This document shows positions 1-7,985 of a DNA stretch of 64,000 nucleotides, piece by piece. The notes under the pieces are model-generated. The model did not search any database. It was not told the origin of the DNA and saw only the letters and a list, made by a program, of their open reading frames with translations. A program made the position numbers and the translations under genes. The stretch comes from Alcaligenaceae bacterium SAGV5 (GTDB lineage Bacteria > Pseudomonadota > Gammaproteobacteria > Burkholderiales > Burkholderiaceae_B), in contig SPDP01000003.1 of the NCBI GenBank assembly GCA_009360345.1, forward strand, positions 372,001-436,000. The letters are read 5' to 3'. Within the stretch, counting starts at the first letter, position 1; every line of letters starts with the position of its first letter.

Positions 1-631
1 TGCGCGGCAGCGCCGCGCCCACGCCGTCGATCATCACGGCCACGCGGCCGGGGATCAGGTCGTTGTAGGCCGGCGCCGTTCCCTTGTAGGGCACGTGCGC
101 CATTTTCACGCCCGCCTTGTACAGCAGGACCTCGGTCGCCAGGTGGGCGGAGCTTCCCGCGCCGGCCGAGGCATAGGCGATCTGCCCGGGCCGCGCCCTG
201 GCGGCGGCGAGCAACTCGCCCAGCGTCCGGTAGGGCAACTGGGCGCTGGCCAGCAGCACGTGCGGCGCCACCGCGACCAGGGCCACGGGCGCGAGATCGC
301 GCAGGTTGTCGTAGGGCAGGTTCTTGTGCAGGCTGGCGTTGACGGCCAGCACGCTGAACGGCGCCATCATCAGGGTGTAGCCGTCGGCCGGCGCCTTGGC
401 CACCGCGTCGGCGCCAATGATCCCGCTGGCGCCGGCGCGGTTTTCGACCACGACCGGCTGGCCGAGCTGATGGGCCAGTTCCTCGGCCACCGCGCGGGTC
501 ATCAGGTCCAGCGTCGCGCCGGCCGCGAACGGCACGATGATGCGCACGGCACGTTCCGGGTAGGCTGCGGCGGCGGGCAGGGCCGCGGCCAGCAGCAGGC
601 CGCCCAGCAGGTTTTGCGGCATTGTCGGCAT
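1..631 (-). CDS. Bug-family tripartite tricarboxylate transporter substrate-binding protein (partial, C-terminus outside window)
   Basis: I translated the minus strand by hand from ATG at 631. It gives a signal peptide (residues 1 to about 22, ending AAAA before YPERAVRIIVPF), then the Bug hallmarks: PFAAGATLD, VVENRAGASG, KAPADGYTLMM and MAHVPYKGTAPAYNDL. About 210 residues are present of the usual 320, and the gene runs off the left edge. A GGAG-type ribosome site lies 7 nt before the ATG. Family role: periplasmic capture of a carboxylate or similar small acid for a TctAB permease; none is visible nearby. The upstream LysR gene is on the same strand, 144 nt away, so the two may be co-transcribed. 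The ligand cannot be told from sequence. Confidence 0.9.
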   Translation of the reverse strand, partial: MPTMPQNLLGGLLLAAALPAAAAYPERAVRIIVPFAAGATLDLMTRAVAEELAHQLGQPVVVENRAGASGIIGADAVAKAPADGYTLMMAPFSVLAVNASLHKNLPYDNLRDLAPVALVAVAPHVLLASAQLPYRTLGELLAAARARPGQIAYASAGAGSSAHLATEVLLYKAGVKMAHVPYKGTAPAYNDLIPGRVAVMIDGVGAALPR

Positions 632-775
632 GATCTGTCTCCTCTCGGCCGCGACGGAGCGCGGCGCGCCTCGTGGCGGGCGCGGTGGTGGGAATGGCGC
701 GAGGCGGCAGTATAGGCAGCGCCCCGGCGCCCGGACCAGCGGCGGCGGGAGAAAACAGTGTTTCCGGTTTGGTAA

Positions 776-1687
776 CTATGAAGCGACGTCTTCCCAGCGC
801 GGCTGGCTAAACCAGCCCTTCAGGAAATCCAGGAAGGTACGCACACGCAGCGGCAGGTTGCGCCGGCTGGGAAAGACCGCGTGGATCTCCAGTTCCGTCG
901 GCTGGTGGTCGGCCAGCACGGCTTCGAGCCGGCCCTGGCGCAGGTCCTCGGACACCATGTAGATCGGGTGCATGGAGATGCCGTGGCCCAGCAGGGCGGC
1001 ATGCCGCAGGGGTTCGCCGAAGTTGGCGCGTATGGTCCCGCCCACCCTGACCGTCACCTTGCCGCCGGGGCCCTGGAAGGACCAGGCATTGGTGGGCGAT
1101 TTCAGCGCGTGCACCATGCAGTCATGGCGCGCGAGGTCCTCGACCGATGCCGGGCGGCCGCGCCGGGCCAGGTACGAGGGCGATGCCACCAGCACCTGCG
1201 GCACCCTGGCCAGCCGGTGCGAGACCTGGCTCGTGTCCTTCAGCGAGGAGGCGATGCGCACCGACATGTCCAGCCCTTCGCCGACCAGGTCGGTGCGGCC
1301 GTCGTCCAGGTACATCACCACGCGTATGTCGGGGTGCGCGGCCGAGAACGCGGTGATCACCGGTACCAGGTGGAACGCGCCGAACGAGGGGGGCGTGCCC
1401 ACGCGCAACATGCCCTTGGGCTCCTTGACCGAGCGGCGCACGGCGGTTTCCACGCCTTCCATGTGTTCCAGCAGGTCGCGGCCGTTCTCCAGCAGCGCGA
1501 GGCCGGATTCGGTCAGGCTCACGCTCTTGGTGGTGCGCTGGAGCAACTGGACGCCCAGCTCGCGCTCCAGCCAGGCGACGTGTTTGGTGACATTGCCCTT
1601 GGCCATGCCGAGCCGCTGGGCGGCGCCGGAAAAACTCAGGCCCTGGGCGACTTCGATGAACACCTCGATGCAGCGCAGCTTGTCCAA
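776..1687 (-). CDS. LysR-family transcriptional regulator
   Basis: The 303-residue product has a typical LysR layout. The N-terminal winged helix-turn-helix (about residues 1-60, FSGAAQRLGMAKGNVTKHVAWLERELG) is followed by a periplasmic-binding-protein-like effector domain (about 90-295). Length is normal for the family. The helix-turn-helix carries GNVTKHV where most members have PSVSRAI. The gene is divergent from the reductase/dioxygenase cluster starting at 1809 and lies upstream of the Bug gene at the left edge, so it probably controls one or both. An inverted repeat in the divergent region (1718-1732) is a candidate site. The effector is unknown. Confidence 0.92.
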   Translation of the reverse strand: MDKLRCIEVFIEVAQGLSFSGAAQRLGMAKGNVTKHVAWLERELGVQLLQRTTKSVSLTESGLALLENGRDLLEHMEGVETAVRRSVKEPKGMLRVGTPPSFGAFHLVPVITAFSAAHPDIRVVMYLDDGRTDLVGEGLDMSVRIASSLKDTSQVSHRLARVPQVLVASPSYLARRGRPASVEDLARHDCMVHALKSPTNAWSFQGPGGKVTVRVGGTIRANFGEPLRHAALLGHGISMHPIYMVSEDLRQGRLEAVLADHQPTELEIHAVFPSRRNLPLRVRTFLDFLKGWFSQPRWEDVAS

Positions 1688-1717
1688 TTTGTCTCCCGCT
1701 CGGGTATGAGTCTGTTT

Positions 1718-1732
1718 TCGTTATGGAAACGA
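1718..1732. promoter_or_regulatory. Candidate LysR operator in divergent promoter region
   Basis: TCGTT-ATGGA-AACGA is a perfect 5-bp inverted repeat with a 5-nt spacer. It lies 31 nt upstream of the LysR start and about 77 nt upstream of the reductase start. LysR proteins bind interrupted dyads in such divergent regions. The assignment rests on position and symmetry only. Confidence 0.35.
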
Positions 1733-1808
1733 TGATTTCCCGGTTGGATTCTATCGCGACCCTGGCGGCGTCGATACACTGCGACCGCATCGCCAATGCC
1801 CGCTGCTC

Positions 1809-2996
1809 ATGAGCATGACCCCAGGCCTTTCCCCTTTTCCCCGTCCCGCGGCTTTCCAGTCGCACGCTTCGCTGACGCGCGTGGTGTTCCGGCCGGGCGC
1901 GGTGGACGAGGCCGGACCGGAGCTGGCACGGCTGGGAGGGCGGCGCCCGCTGGTTCTGGCCGGCCGCCGGTCGCGAGCCATGCCGCAATACGGCCGCCTC
2001 GTGGATGCGCTGGGCGCGTCCGCCGCCCAGAGCATCGATGTGCCGCCGCATTCCTCGATTGAAACCGTCGAGCGGGTGGCGCGGGACATCGGGAGCCACG
2101 ATGCCGATTGCCTGGTTGCTTTCGGCGGGGGCAGCGTCATCGACACCGCGAAGGCGGCCGCGCTGCGGGTTGCCGAGGGTGGGGAACTGGCGCGGCACGC
2201 GACCCGTTTCACGCCTCCAGGCACGGTGCACGTCCCGGCGCTGCGGCGCCCGAAGCTGCCCATTCTTGCCGTGCCGCTGACCGCGTCGGGCGCCGAGATG
2301 ACGCCCTCGTTCGGCATCGCGCACGGGGCCGGCAAGCTGCTGTTCTGGGACGAACGCTGCGCCTGCCGCGTGGTGCTGCTGGATCCGGACCTGAATATCG
2401 GAATACCCGCGCGGATCATGCTCGATACCGGCATGAACGGCCTCGCGCATTGCCTGGAGGGGCTGTATTCCGGCCAGCGGTCTCCTTTCAGCACGGCGCT
2501 GGCGCTGGACGGCCTGGCGCGCTTCGCGGCGGCGCTGCCGGCCGTGGCCGAACGTCCCGGCGACGTCCTGGCGCGCGCCGATCTGCTGATCGCCGCCAAT
2601 CTGGCGGGCATCGTGCTGGCGTCGGCGCGCAGTTGCCTGCATCACGCGCTCTGCCATGTGCTGGGCAGCCGCTGCGGCGTCGCGCACGGAGCGGCCAACG
2701 CGGTGATGCTACCGCACGTGGCGGACTACAACCTGCCGGCCGCGAGCGCCGAACTGGCCATGGCGGCCGGCGCGCTCAGCGGAGGGCGCGAGACCCGGCC
2801 CGAAGCGGTGGCCGTCAGGCTGCGGGCCTTGCAGCGGGCGGTGGGCGCGCCGTCGCGGCTGCGCGATCTGGGCGTGGCGGCCGAGGCGCTGCCCGAGGTG
2901 GCGCGGGAGGCGCTGGGAGAACGAGGGCTGGCGTTCAACCCTCGCCGGGTGGCCGGCGTGGACGAATTGCGTCAGTTGCTGGAGGCCGCCTGGTAG
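1809..2996 (+). CDS. Maleylacetate-reductase-like iron-type alcohol dehydrogenase
   Basis: The 395-residue product is a group III (iron-type) alcohol dehydrogenase with the nucleotide motif GGGSVID at residues 106-112. The usual metal-binding aspartate region reads GMNGLAHCLEGLY (208-220), with Asn210 where iron alcohol dehydrogenases have Asp. The later histidines sit in SCLHHALCHVLG (275-286). The MN..AH..EGLY and LHH.LCH patterns are what I recall from maleylacetate reductases, so a reductase of an oxo-acid in ring-fission pathways is more likely than a plain alcohol dehydrogenase. It is longer than typical maleylacetate reductases (about 350). It is the first gene of a forward cluster with a TauD/TfdA dioxygenase, a Bug protein and a hydroxyacid dehydrogenase. 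Confidence 0.8.
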   Translation: MSMTPGLSPFPRPAAFQSHASLTRVVFRPGAVDEAGPELARLGGRRPLVLAGRRSRAMPQYGRLVDALGASAAQSIDVPPHSSIETVERVARDIGSHDADCLVAFGGGSVIDTAKAAALRVAEGGELARHATRFTPPGTVHVPALRRPKLPILAVPLTASGAEMTPSFGIAHGAGKLLFWDERCACRVVLLDPDLNIGIPARIMLDTGMNGLAHCLEGLYSGQRSPFSTALALDGLARFAAALPAVAERPGDVLARADLLIAANLAGIVLASARSCLHHALCHVLGSRCGVAHGAANAVMLPHVADYNLPAASAELAMAAGALSGGRETRPEAVAVRLRALQRAVGAPSRLRDLGVAAEALPEVAREALGERGLAFNPRRVAGVDELRQLLEAAW

Positions 2997-3029
2997 CGGC
3001 GCAGGATGATCGCACTCATGGAGGAAGGA

Positions 3030-3908
3030 ATGATCAAGGTGGTGGAAAGCGGCCAGAGCCTGGGCGCGCGTATCGAGAACCTGGACCTGTCCCGTCCGCT
3101 GGACGATGCGCAGTTCCGGCAGGTCGAGCAGTTGCTGGGGCGACATGGCGTGTTGAGTTTCCCCGGGCAGGACCTGACTCCCGCGCACTTGCGGTCTTTC
3201 GCGGCGCGGTTCGGCACGCTGGAGGTCAACGTGGCCAACAGCTACCAGGAGCCGGGCATGCCCGAAGTCATGATCCTGTCCAACATGGTGGAGGACGGCA
3301 AGCCAGTGGGGCTGGCCGATGCCGGGCAGGACTGGCATACCGACATGTCCTACAGCAAGACGATCGCGTTCGCCAATATCCTGTACGGGATCCGTATTCC
3401 CGTGCGCGACGGCGAGCCGCTGGGCTGCACCGAGTTCAGCAACATGCACGCCGCCTACGACACGTTGCCCGAGGACCTGAGGCAGCGGCTGGATGGCATG
3501 ACCGTCCTGCACGACTTCAACAAGTTCTGGGAAATGATGCGCCGGGAAAAGGGCAGCCAGCGTCCGCCGCTGACCGAGGCGCAGCGCCGCGCCAAGCCGC
3601 CCGTCTCGCACCCCGTCTTCCTGACCCATCCCATTACCGGCCGCAAGGTGCTGTACGCCAACCCGGGGTACGCGGTGCGCATCAACGAGTTGCCCGAACA
3701 TGAAAGCGACCAGGTCCTGGCCTTCCTGTTCGCCCACCAGTTGCAGCCCGGGTTTCGCTATCGCCATCGCTGGGCGGTGAGCGACGTGCTGATGTGGGAC
3801 AACATGGGCACCATCCACAACGCCGTGGCCGACTATGGCCCGGACGAACCACGTTTGATCAAGCGCTGCCAGGTCATGGCCGACCGCTATTTCGGCGCGG
3901 TGGCGTGA
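3030..3908 (+). CDS. TauD/TfdA-family Fe(II)/2-oxoglutarate-dependent dioxygenase
   Basis: I chose the ATG at 3030 (292 residues) because GGAGGAAGGA directly precedes it; an in-frame ATG at 3006 lacks such a site. The iron-binding triad is visible: HTD at His103/Asp105 (DWHTDMSYSK) and the distal His263 in GTIHNAVADY, followed by an Arg-rich 2-oxoglutarate segment (PRLIKRC). Family members hydroxylate and so cleave sulfonates, aryloxyalkanoates or similar compounds using oxygen and 2-oxoglutarate. The gene follows the maleylacetate-reductase-like gene and precedes a Bug receptor, which suggests oxidation of an imported acid. The substrate is not deducible; TfdA-like rather than TauD-like use is only a contextual guess. 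Confidence 0.88.
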   Translation: MIKVVESGQSLGARIENLDLSRPLDDAQFRQVEQLLGRHGVLSFPGQDLTPAHLRSFAARFGTLEVNVANSYQEPGMPEVMILSNMVEDGKPVGLADAGQDWHTDMSYSKTIAFANILYGIRIPVRDGEPLGCTEFSNMHAAYDTLPEDLRQRLDGMTVLHDFNKFWEMMRREKGSQRPPLTEAQRRAKPPVSHPVFLTHPITGRKVLYANPGYAVRINELPEHESDQVLAFLFAHQLQPGFRYRHRWAVSDVLMWDNMGTIHNAVADYGPDEPRLIKRCQVMADRYFGAVA

Positions 3909-3952
3909 GCATGGCGCGGGTGGAACGATAGCAACAACCAGGAGGAGACCTC

Positions 3953-4921
3953 ATGAAAAAGATATCGACACTGTTGCTGGCGGCCATGTTGGCGGCCGCC
4001 GCGGGATCGGCCGCCGGCGCCTATCCCGACCGGCCCATACGCATGATCGTCGGCTTCGCCGCCGGTGGGCCCACCGATGTGATCGCCCGGGTGCTGGCGC
4101 AGGAAATGACGCGCTCGCTGGGGCACCCCGTGGTGGTGGAGAACAAGGCGGGCGCCAACTCGCTGATCGCCACGCGCGAGGTCGCCGCGGCCGGGGCGGA
4201 CGGGTACACCGTGCTGTTCGCCTCGCTGTCGCACAACGTCAACTGGCTCCTGCTGGGCGCCAAGGCCGGCTACGATCCGCTGAAGGACTTCGCGCCGGTT
4301 TCCAACGCGGCGTCGCTGCCCATGGTCGCGGTCACCGCCTACCCGTCGCCGATCCAGTCCATGAAGCAGTTGATCGAGCAGGCACGCGCCAGGCCGGACA
4401 CCGTCAGCTACGGCTCGGCGGGTAACGGCGGGTCGGCCCACCTGGCGGGCGCGATGCTGTCGACCATGGCCCACGCGCGCATGATCCACGTGCCGTTCCG
4501 AGGCAACGGTCCGGCGCTGACCGAGGTCATGGCGGGGCGCGTCTCGTTCATGTTCTATCCCATCATCGGCGTGGCCGCCAACGTCCAGGAGAAGCGCCTG
4601 AAGGTGCTGGCGGTGGGAACGCCGCAGGCCAGCGCCGAGTTTCCCGGCGTGCCCACGATGGCCGAGGTCGGCTTCCCCGACTTCCAGGACACCGCGCCAT
4701 GGGTAGGACTGCTGGCGCCCGCCGGCACGCCGCAGCCGGTCGTGCAGAAGCTGAACCAGGCCATGGTCGATGCGCTGCGCCAGCCCGACGTGCGAAAGCG
4801 CCTGAAGGAGCTGGGGGCGGAGGTCATCGGCGATACGCCGGAGGCGTTCGGCAAGTTCCTGGTCCAGGACCAGAAGCGCTGGGCCGAGGTGATCAAGGCC
4901 GCCGGCATCACGGCGGAATAG
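3953..4921 (+). CDS. Bug-family periplasmic solute-binding protein
   Basis: 322 residues, full length for the family. A signal peptide (about 1-23, MKKISTLLLAAMLAAAAGS) precedes YPDRPIRMIVGFAAGGPTDVIARVLA, VVVENKAGANS, MIHVPFRGNGPALTEVMAG and the C-terminal LLAPAGTPQPVVQKLN. AGGAGG lies about 7 nt before the ATG. It sits between the dioxygenase and the FMN dehydrogenase on the same strand with short gaps, so it probably binds the substrate of this pathway in the periplasm. No TctA/TctB partner is adjacent. Confidence 0.93.
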   Translation: MKKISTLLLAAMLAAAAGSAAGAYPDRPIRMIVGFAAGGPTDVIARVLAQEMTRSLGHPVVVENKAGANSLIATREVAAAGADGYTVLFASLSHNVNWLLLGAKAGYDPLKDFAPVSNAASLPMVAVTAYPSPIQSMKQLIEQARARPDTVSYGSAGNGGSAHLAGAMLSTMAHARMIHVPFRGNGPALTEVMAGRVSFMFYPIIGVAANVQEKRLKVLAVGTPQASAEFPGVPTMAEVGFPDFQDTAPWVGLLAPAGTPQPVVQKLNQAMVDALRQPDVRKRLKELGAEVIGDTPEAFGKFLVQDQKRWAEVIKAAGITAE

Positions 4922-4931
4922 GCGCGGGGCC

Positions 4932-6107
4932 ATGACCGGATCGCCACGCGCCTACAGTATCGAAGACCTGCGCCGCGCGTCGCGGCGCCGCCTGCCTCGC
5001 GCCATGTTCGATTTCTTCGACGGCGGCGCCGAGGACGAACTGACGCTGGCCGACAATTGCGCGGCCTTCCGGCGCGTGCGGCTGGCGCCGCGCGCGCTGG
5101 TCGACGTCTCTCGGGTGGATACGGGCGCGCAAGTGTTGGGCGCCCCGTCCAGCCTGCCGCTCGCCGTCGCGCCCACCGGTGCGGTCGGATTCGGCCGCCG
5201 TGGCGGCGACATCGCCATCGCCCGCGCCGCCGCCCGGGCGGGCGTGCCGTATACGCTGTCGACCTCGGCTACCGCCTCGATCGAGCAGATCGCCGATGCC
5301 GCGCCGGGGCGCCTGTGGTTCCAGGCCTACATCCTGCGCCACCGGCCGCTGCTGGAGTCGCTGATCGCCCGCGCGCGGGCGGCGGACTACGAAGGCCTGA
5401 TGATCACGGTCGACCTGCCCGTGGGCGGCAAACGCGAGCGCGACTTCCGCAATGGCCTGTCCTTCCCGTTCCACTACACCGCGCGCAACCTGTGCGACTT
5501 CGCCAGCCGGCCAGCCTGGGCGCTGGACATGCTGTGCCGCGGCCTGCCCGTGATGGAAAGCCTGAAAGGCCTGGAGGCGCCCGGCGCCGACGCCACCCGC
5601 CTGGCCTCGTCCGTGGGCCGCAGCTACGATCCCTCATTCGACTGGGCACGCCTGGAGGCCCTGCGCGACCAGTGGCCGCGCAAGCTCATCGTCAAGGGCG
5701 TGCTGCGCCCGGACGACGCCGACAGGCTGGCGCGCATGGGCTGTGACGCCGTGGTCGTGTCGAACCACGGTGGCCGGCAACTGGACGGCGCCGCCGCGAC
5801 ACTGGACGCGTTGCCGGGCGTGGCGCAGGCGGCCGCCGGCCGCATGGAAGTAATGGTGGACGGCGGCGTGCGGCGCGGCGGCGACATCCTGAAGGCGCTG
5901 GCGCTGGGCGCCAACGCCGTGTTGGTGGGGCGGGCCACGCTGTGGGGCGCGATCGCCGCGGGCGAGGCGGGCGCCACCCGCGCGCTGGACATCCTGCGCG
6001 AGGAATTCCAGCGCGGCATGCAGCTTTGCGGCGCGCGTCAGGTGGCGGAAATCGGTCCGGATCTGCTGTTCGGGGCGCCACGCACGTATCAAAAAAATAC
6101 GGTATAG
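4932..6107 (+). CDS. FMN-dependent alpha-hydroxy-acid dehydrogenase (LldD / mandelate dehydrogenase family)
   Basis: 391 residues, the usual size. The family signature VVVSNHGGRQLDG gives the catalytic His279 with Arg282, and Lys255 sits in LIVKGVL. The FMN barrel elements GRLWFQAYI (127-134) and MITVDLPVGGKRERDFRNG are present. Such enzymes oxidise L-2-hydroxyacids (lactate, mandelate, glycolate) to 2-oxoacids, usually passing electrons to quinone. It starts 10 nt after the Bug gene stop and is likely the last gene of that operon. The stop codon overlaps the -10 element proposed for the downstream tRNA gene. The exact hydroxyacid is unknown. Confidence 0.9.
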   Translation: MTGSPRAYSIEDLRRASRRRLPRAMFDFFDGGAEDELTLADNCAAFRRVRLAPRALVDVSRVDTGAQVLGAPSSLPLAVAPTGAVGFGRRGGDIAIARAAARAGVPYTLSTSATASIEQIADAAPGRLWFQAYILRHRPLLESLIARARAADYEGLMITVDLPVGGKRERDFRNGLSFPFHYTARNLCDFASRPAWALDMLCRGLPVMESLKGLEAPGADATRLASSVGRSYDPSFDWARLEALRDQWPRKLIVKGVLRPDDADRLARMGCDAVVVSNHGGRQLDGAAATLDALPGVAQAAAGRMEVMVDGGVRRGGDILKALALGANAVLVGRATLWGAIAAGEAGATRALDILREEFQRGMQLCGARQVAEIGPDLLFGAPRTYQKNTV

Positions 6108-6108
6108 T
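6103..6108 (+). promoter_or_regulatory. Candidate -10 element for tRNA-Ala
   Basis: TATAGT lies 15 nt before the tRNA 5' end and overlaps the stop codon of the preceding dehydrogenase gene. A GC-rich discriminator follows, as in stable-RNA promoters. No clear -35 is visible. Confidence 0.4.
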
Positions 6109-6122
6109 TGCGGTCTGCACGT

Positions 6123-6198
<76 letters not shown>

Positions 6199-6209
6199 AG
6201 GTTTCATTC

Positions 6210-6255
6210 AAAAACGACGTACTGCATCCCGCGATGCGGGCGTCGTTTTTGTTTT
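6210..6255 (+). terminator. Rho-independent terminator after tRNA-Ala
   Basis: AAAACGACG pairs with CGTCGTTTT (arms about 6211-6219 and 6241-6249). A second small hairpin GCATC/GATGC lies inside, and a T-rich tail follows. Confidence 0.8.
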
Positions 6256-6286
6256 GGGCGAGCCTCTGATTCAATGTAATGCCTAT

Positions 6287-6333
6287 GAGACATTAAATGG
6301 GTTTCTCCTTCTAATGTCTCGAATAAGGGACAT
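6287..6333. repeat. Inverted repeat cluster upstream of hipB
   Basis: GAGACATTA (6287-6295) and TAATGTCTC (6312-6320) form a perfect 9-bp inverted repeat with a 16-nt spacer. A third, one-mismatch half GGGACAT (6327-6333) pairs with the second copy. It sits in an AT-richer stretch between the tRNA terminator and hipB. It may be a regulator site or the remains of an integrated element. Confidence 0.45.
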
Positions 6334-6390
6334 GGCTTGCGATGGTGTAGTGTTCCATATACGATTCATTATCTAGGATTTTGCCAATAA

Positions 6391-6408
6391 TGTTCCGGAT
6401 ATAGAACA
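6391..6408. promoter_or_regulatory. Candidate HipB operator at the hipB start
   Basis: TGTTC-N8-GAACA is a perfect 5-bp dyad that reaches the A of the hipB start codon. An extra TGTTCC half-site lies at 6351-6356. HipB-type antitoxins repress their own operon by binding such dyads; the classic E. coli sequence (TATCC-N8-GGATA) is not present, but the 8-nt spacing is the same. Confidence 0.4.
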
Positions 6409-6731
6409 TGAACCTTGCCGAGCTGGGAGAAGCCTTCCGTAGTGCCCGCATGGCGGCCGATCTGACTCAACAGCAGGTCGCCGAGATGAGCGGCGTGGCG
6501 CGCGGCCGCATCAGCATGTTCGAGACGGGGGCATTGCCCGAAATCGGCGCCGTCAAGATGCTGAGCCTTTTCGATGCCGTGGGGCTGGAGTTGATCGCGC
6601 GTCGGCCAGGGCATCAGCGCACGCTCGACGACGTCCTGGCCGAGTCTGCCGAGGCGGGCGATATCCCCGCGCGCCAGCGGGTGCGCAAGCGTTCCGCGCG
6701 CGGTCCGAAAGCAACGAAGAGCCAGCCATGA
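6408..6731 (+). CDS. hipB: HipB-type antitoxin, Xre-family DNA-binding protein
   Basis: 107 residues. An Xre-type helix-turn-helix occupies about residues 5-62 (RMAADLTQQQVAEMSGVARG, then MFETGALPEIGAVKMLSLFDAVGLEL). A basic, probably flexible tail (KRSARGPKATK) follows. Role inferred: it binds and neutralises the downstream HipA kinase and represses the pair. Its 3' end overlaps hipA by 4 nt (ATGA), the usual arrangement. There is no strong Shine-Dalgarno; a GGA sits about 8 nt before the ATG inside the proposed operator. Confidence 0.85.
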   Translation: MNLAELGEAFRSARMAADLTQQQVAEMSGVARGRISMFETGALPEIGAVKMLSLFDAVGLELIARRPGHQRTLDDVLAESAEAGDIPARQRVRKRSARGPKATKSQP

Positions 6732-7957
6732 GCCGCGCGACGCTCGATGTCCATGTGAGCGGCGAACTGGTGGGAACGCTTACCGAGGAAGCGGCCCGGT
6801 ATGTCTTCGGCTACCTGCCCGACGTGCCGCCGAATCGCTTTGTTTCGCTGCTCATGCCGGTGCGCGCGGCGTCGTACGACTGGAAGACGCTGCATCCCTT
6901 CTTCCAGATGAATCTGCCCGAGGGGTTCAAGAAGGATCTGATGATCCGCCGTCTGGGCCCGCATGCCGACGTCAGCGATTTCGGCCTGCTTGCGCTGACG
7001 GGCGCCAACACGATCGGACGCGTCCAGGTGGTGCCGCGAGGTGCCACGCTTGCCGCGGCCTCCAGCAAGGCCGACATGGCGGGATTGCTCGCGTCGGCCA
7101 ATTCGCGGGAAAACCTGCTGCGGCTGTTGGAAGGCGGGGTGGCGGAAGGGGTGTCCGGCGTCATGCCCAAGGCGCTCGTGCGGCCCGAGGACAGGGCGAC
7201 GGTCTGGACGGACGAGTTCATCCTGAAGACGGGTTTCGACGATCTGCCGGGACTCGCGATCAACGAGTTCCTTTGCCTGGAAGTCGCTCGCGCGGCCGGC
7301 CTCGAGGTGCCCGAGGCACGGCTGTCCGCCGACGGGCAGGTACTGGCGGTACGACGCTTCGACCGTACCGCCGACGGCCGGATGCTGGCGGTCGAGGATT
7401 ACTGCGCGCTCAAGCCCAATGACGCCGTCAACAAGTACAAGGGGACGCTGGAGGATCTGGCCAAGCTCACCCGTGCCTACGTGCCGCGCGCGGCATTCAG
7501 GGATGCGGCACGCCGCCTCTATGCGTTGATATTGCTGAACTACGCCGTCCGCAATGCCGATGCGCATCTGAAAAATTTCGCGCTGGTCTATACCGGCGTC
7601 GATGATGTCCGGCTGGCGCCGGTCTACGACGTCCTGAGCAGCACCGTCTATCCGAGATTCGCGACGAGCCTGCCTGCGCTGCCCTTGCAGGGCAAGCGCG
7701 TGTGGGCGTCGGGCAGCATGCTGGCGATCTACGGGGCCACGTGGCTGGGCCTGAGCAAGGCGGACATGGACGAAGCGCGCGAACGGATCACGCAAGCCGT
7801 GCACGGGATCGCGCCGATGATCACCGACCATGCCGCGCGCTACCCGGGCTTTCGCGATGTCGCGCAGGACATGCTGGCCGCCTGGGGTACCGGGCTGGCC
7901 GATATCAGGCCCGACGCCAAGCCTGGAAAAGCCGTTCCCGTTCCATTGCGCGGATAG
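6728..7957 (+). CDS. hipA: HipA-family serine/threonine kinase toxin
   Basis: 409 residues with the family layout: an N-terminal subdomain (1 to about 105), a kinase core with Lys167 (FILKTG) as probable ATP-binding lysine, NEFLCLEVARAAG, VRRFDR, the catalytic loop NADAHLKN (Asp278) and the metal-binding YDVLS (Asp301). E. coli HipA phosphorylates glutamyl-tRNA synthetase and causes growth arrest. The activation-loop region (SGVMPKALV, about 143-151) differs from the E. coli GAQEKT segment, so autophosphorylation may differ. It is translationally coupled to hipB. Only 28 nt separate it from the convergent alcohol dehydrogenase gene. Confidence 0.9.
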   Translation: MSRATLDVHVSGELVGTLTEEAARYVFGYLPDVPPNRFVSLLMPVRAASYDWKTLHPFFQMNLPEGFKKDLMIRRLGPHADVSDFGLLALTGANTIGRVQVVPRGATLAAASSKADMAGLLASANSRENLLRLLEGGVAEGVSGVMPKALVRPEDRATVWTDEFILKTGFDDLPGLAINEFLCLEVARAAGLEVPEARLSADGQVLAVRRFDRTADGRMLAVEDYCALKPNDAVNKYKGTLEDLAKLTRAYVPRAAFRDAARRLYALILLNYAVRNADAHLKNFALVYTGVDDVRLAPVYDVLSSTVYPRFATSLPALPLQGKRVWASGSMLAIYGATWLGLSKADMDEARERITQAVHGIAPMITDHAARYPGFRDVAQDMLAAWGTGLADIRPDAKPGKAVPVPLRG

Positions 7958-7985
7958 GCGCGGGGCACGCCTCGCACCATATCCT

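Noticed and set aside
6311..6376. Coding continuation through the tRNA into the hipB leader
   Set aside because: The open frame from 5942 crosses the dehydrogenase gene, the tRNA and the terminator, and has no start signal or family features.
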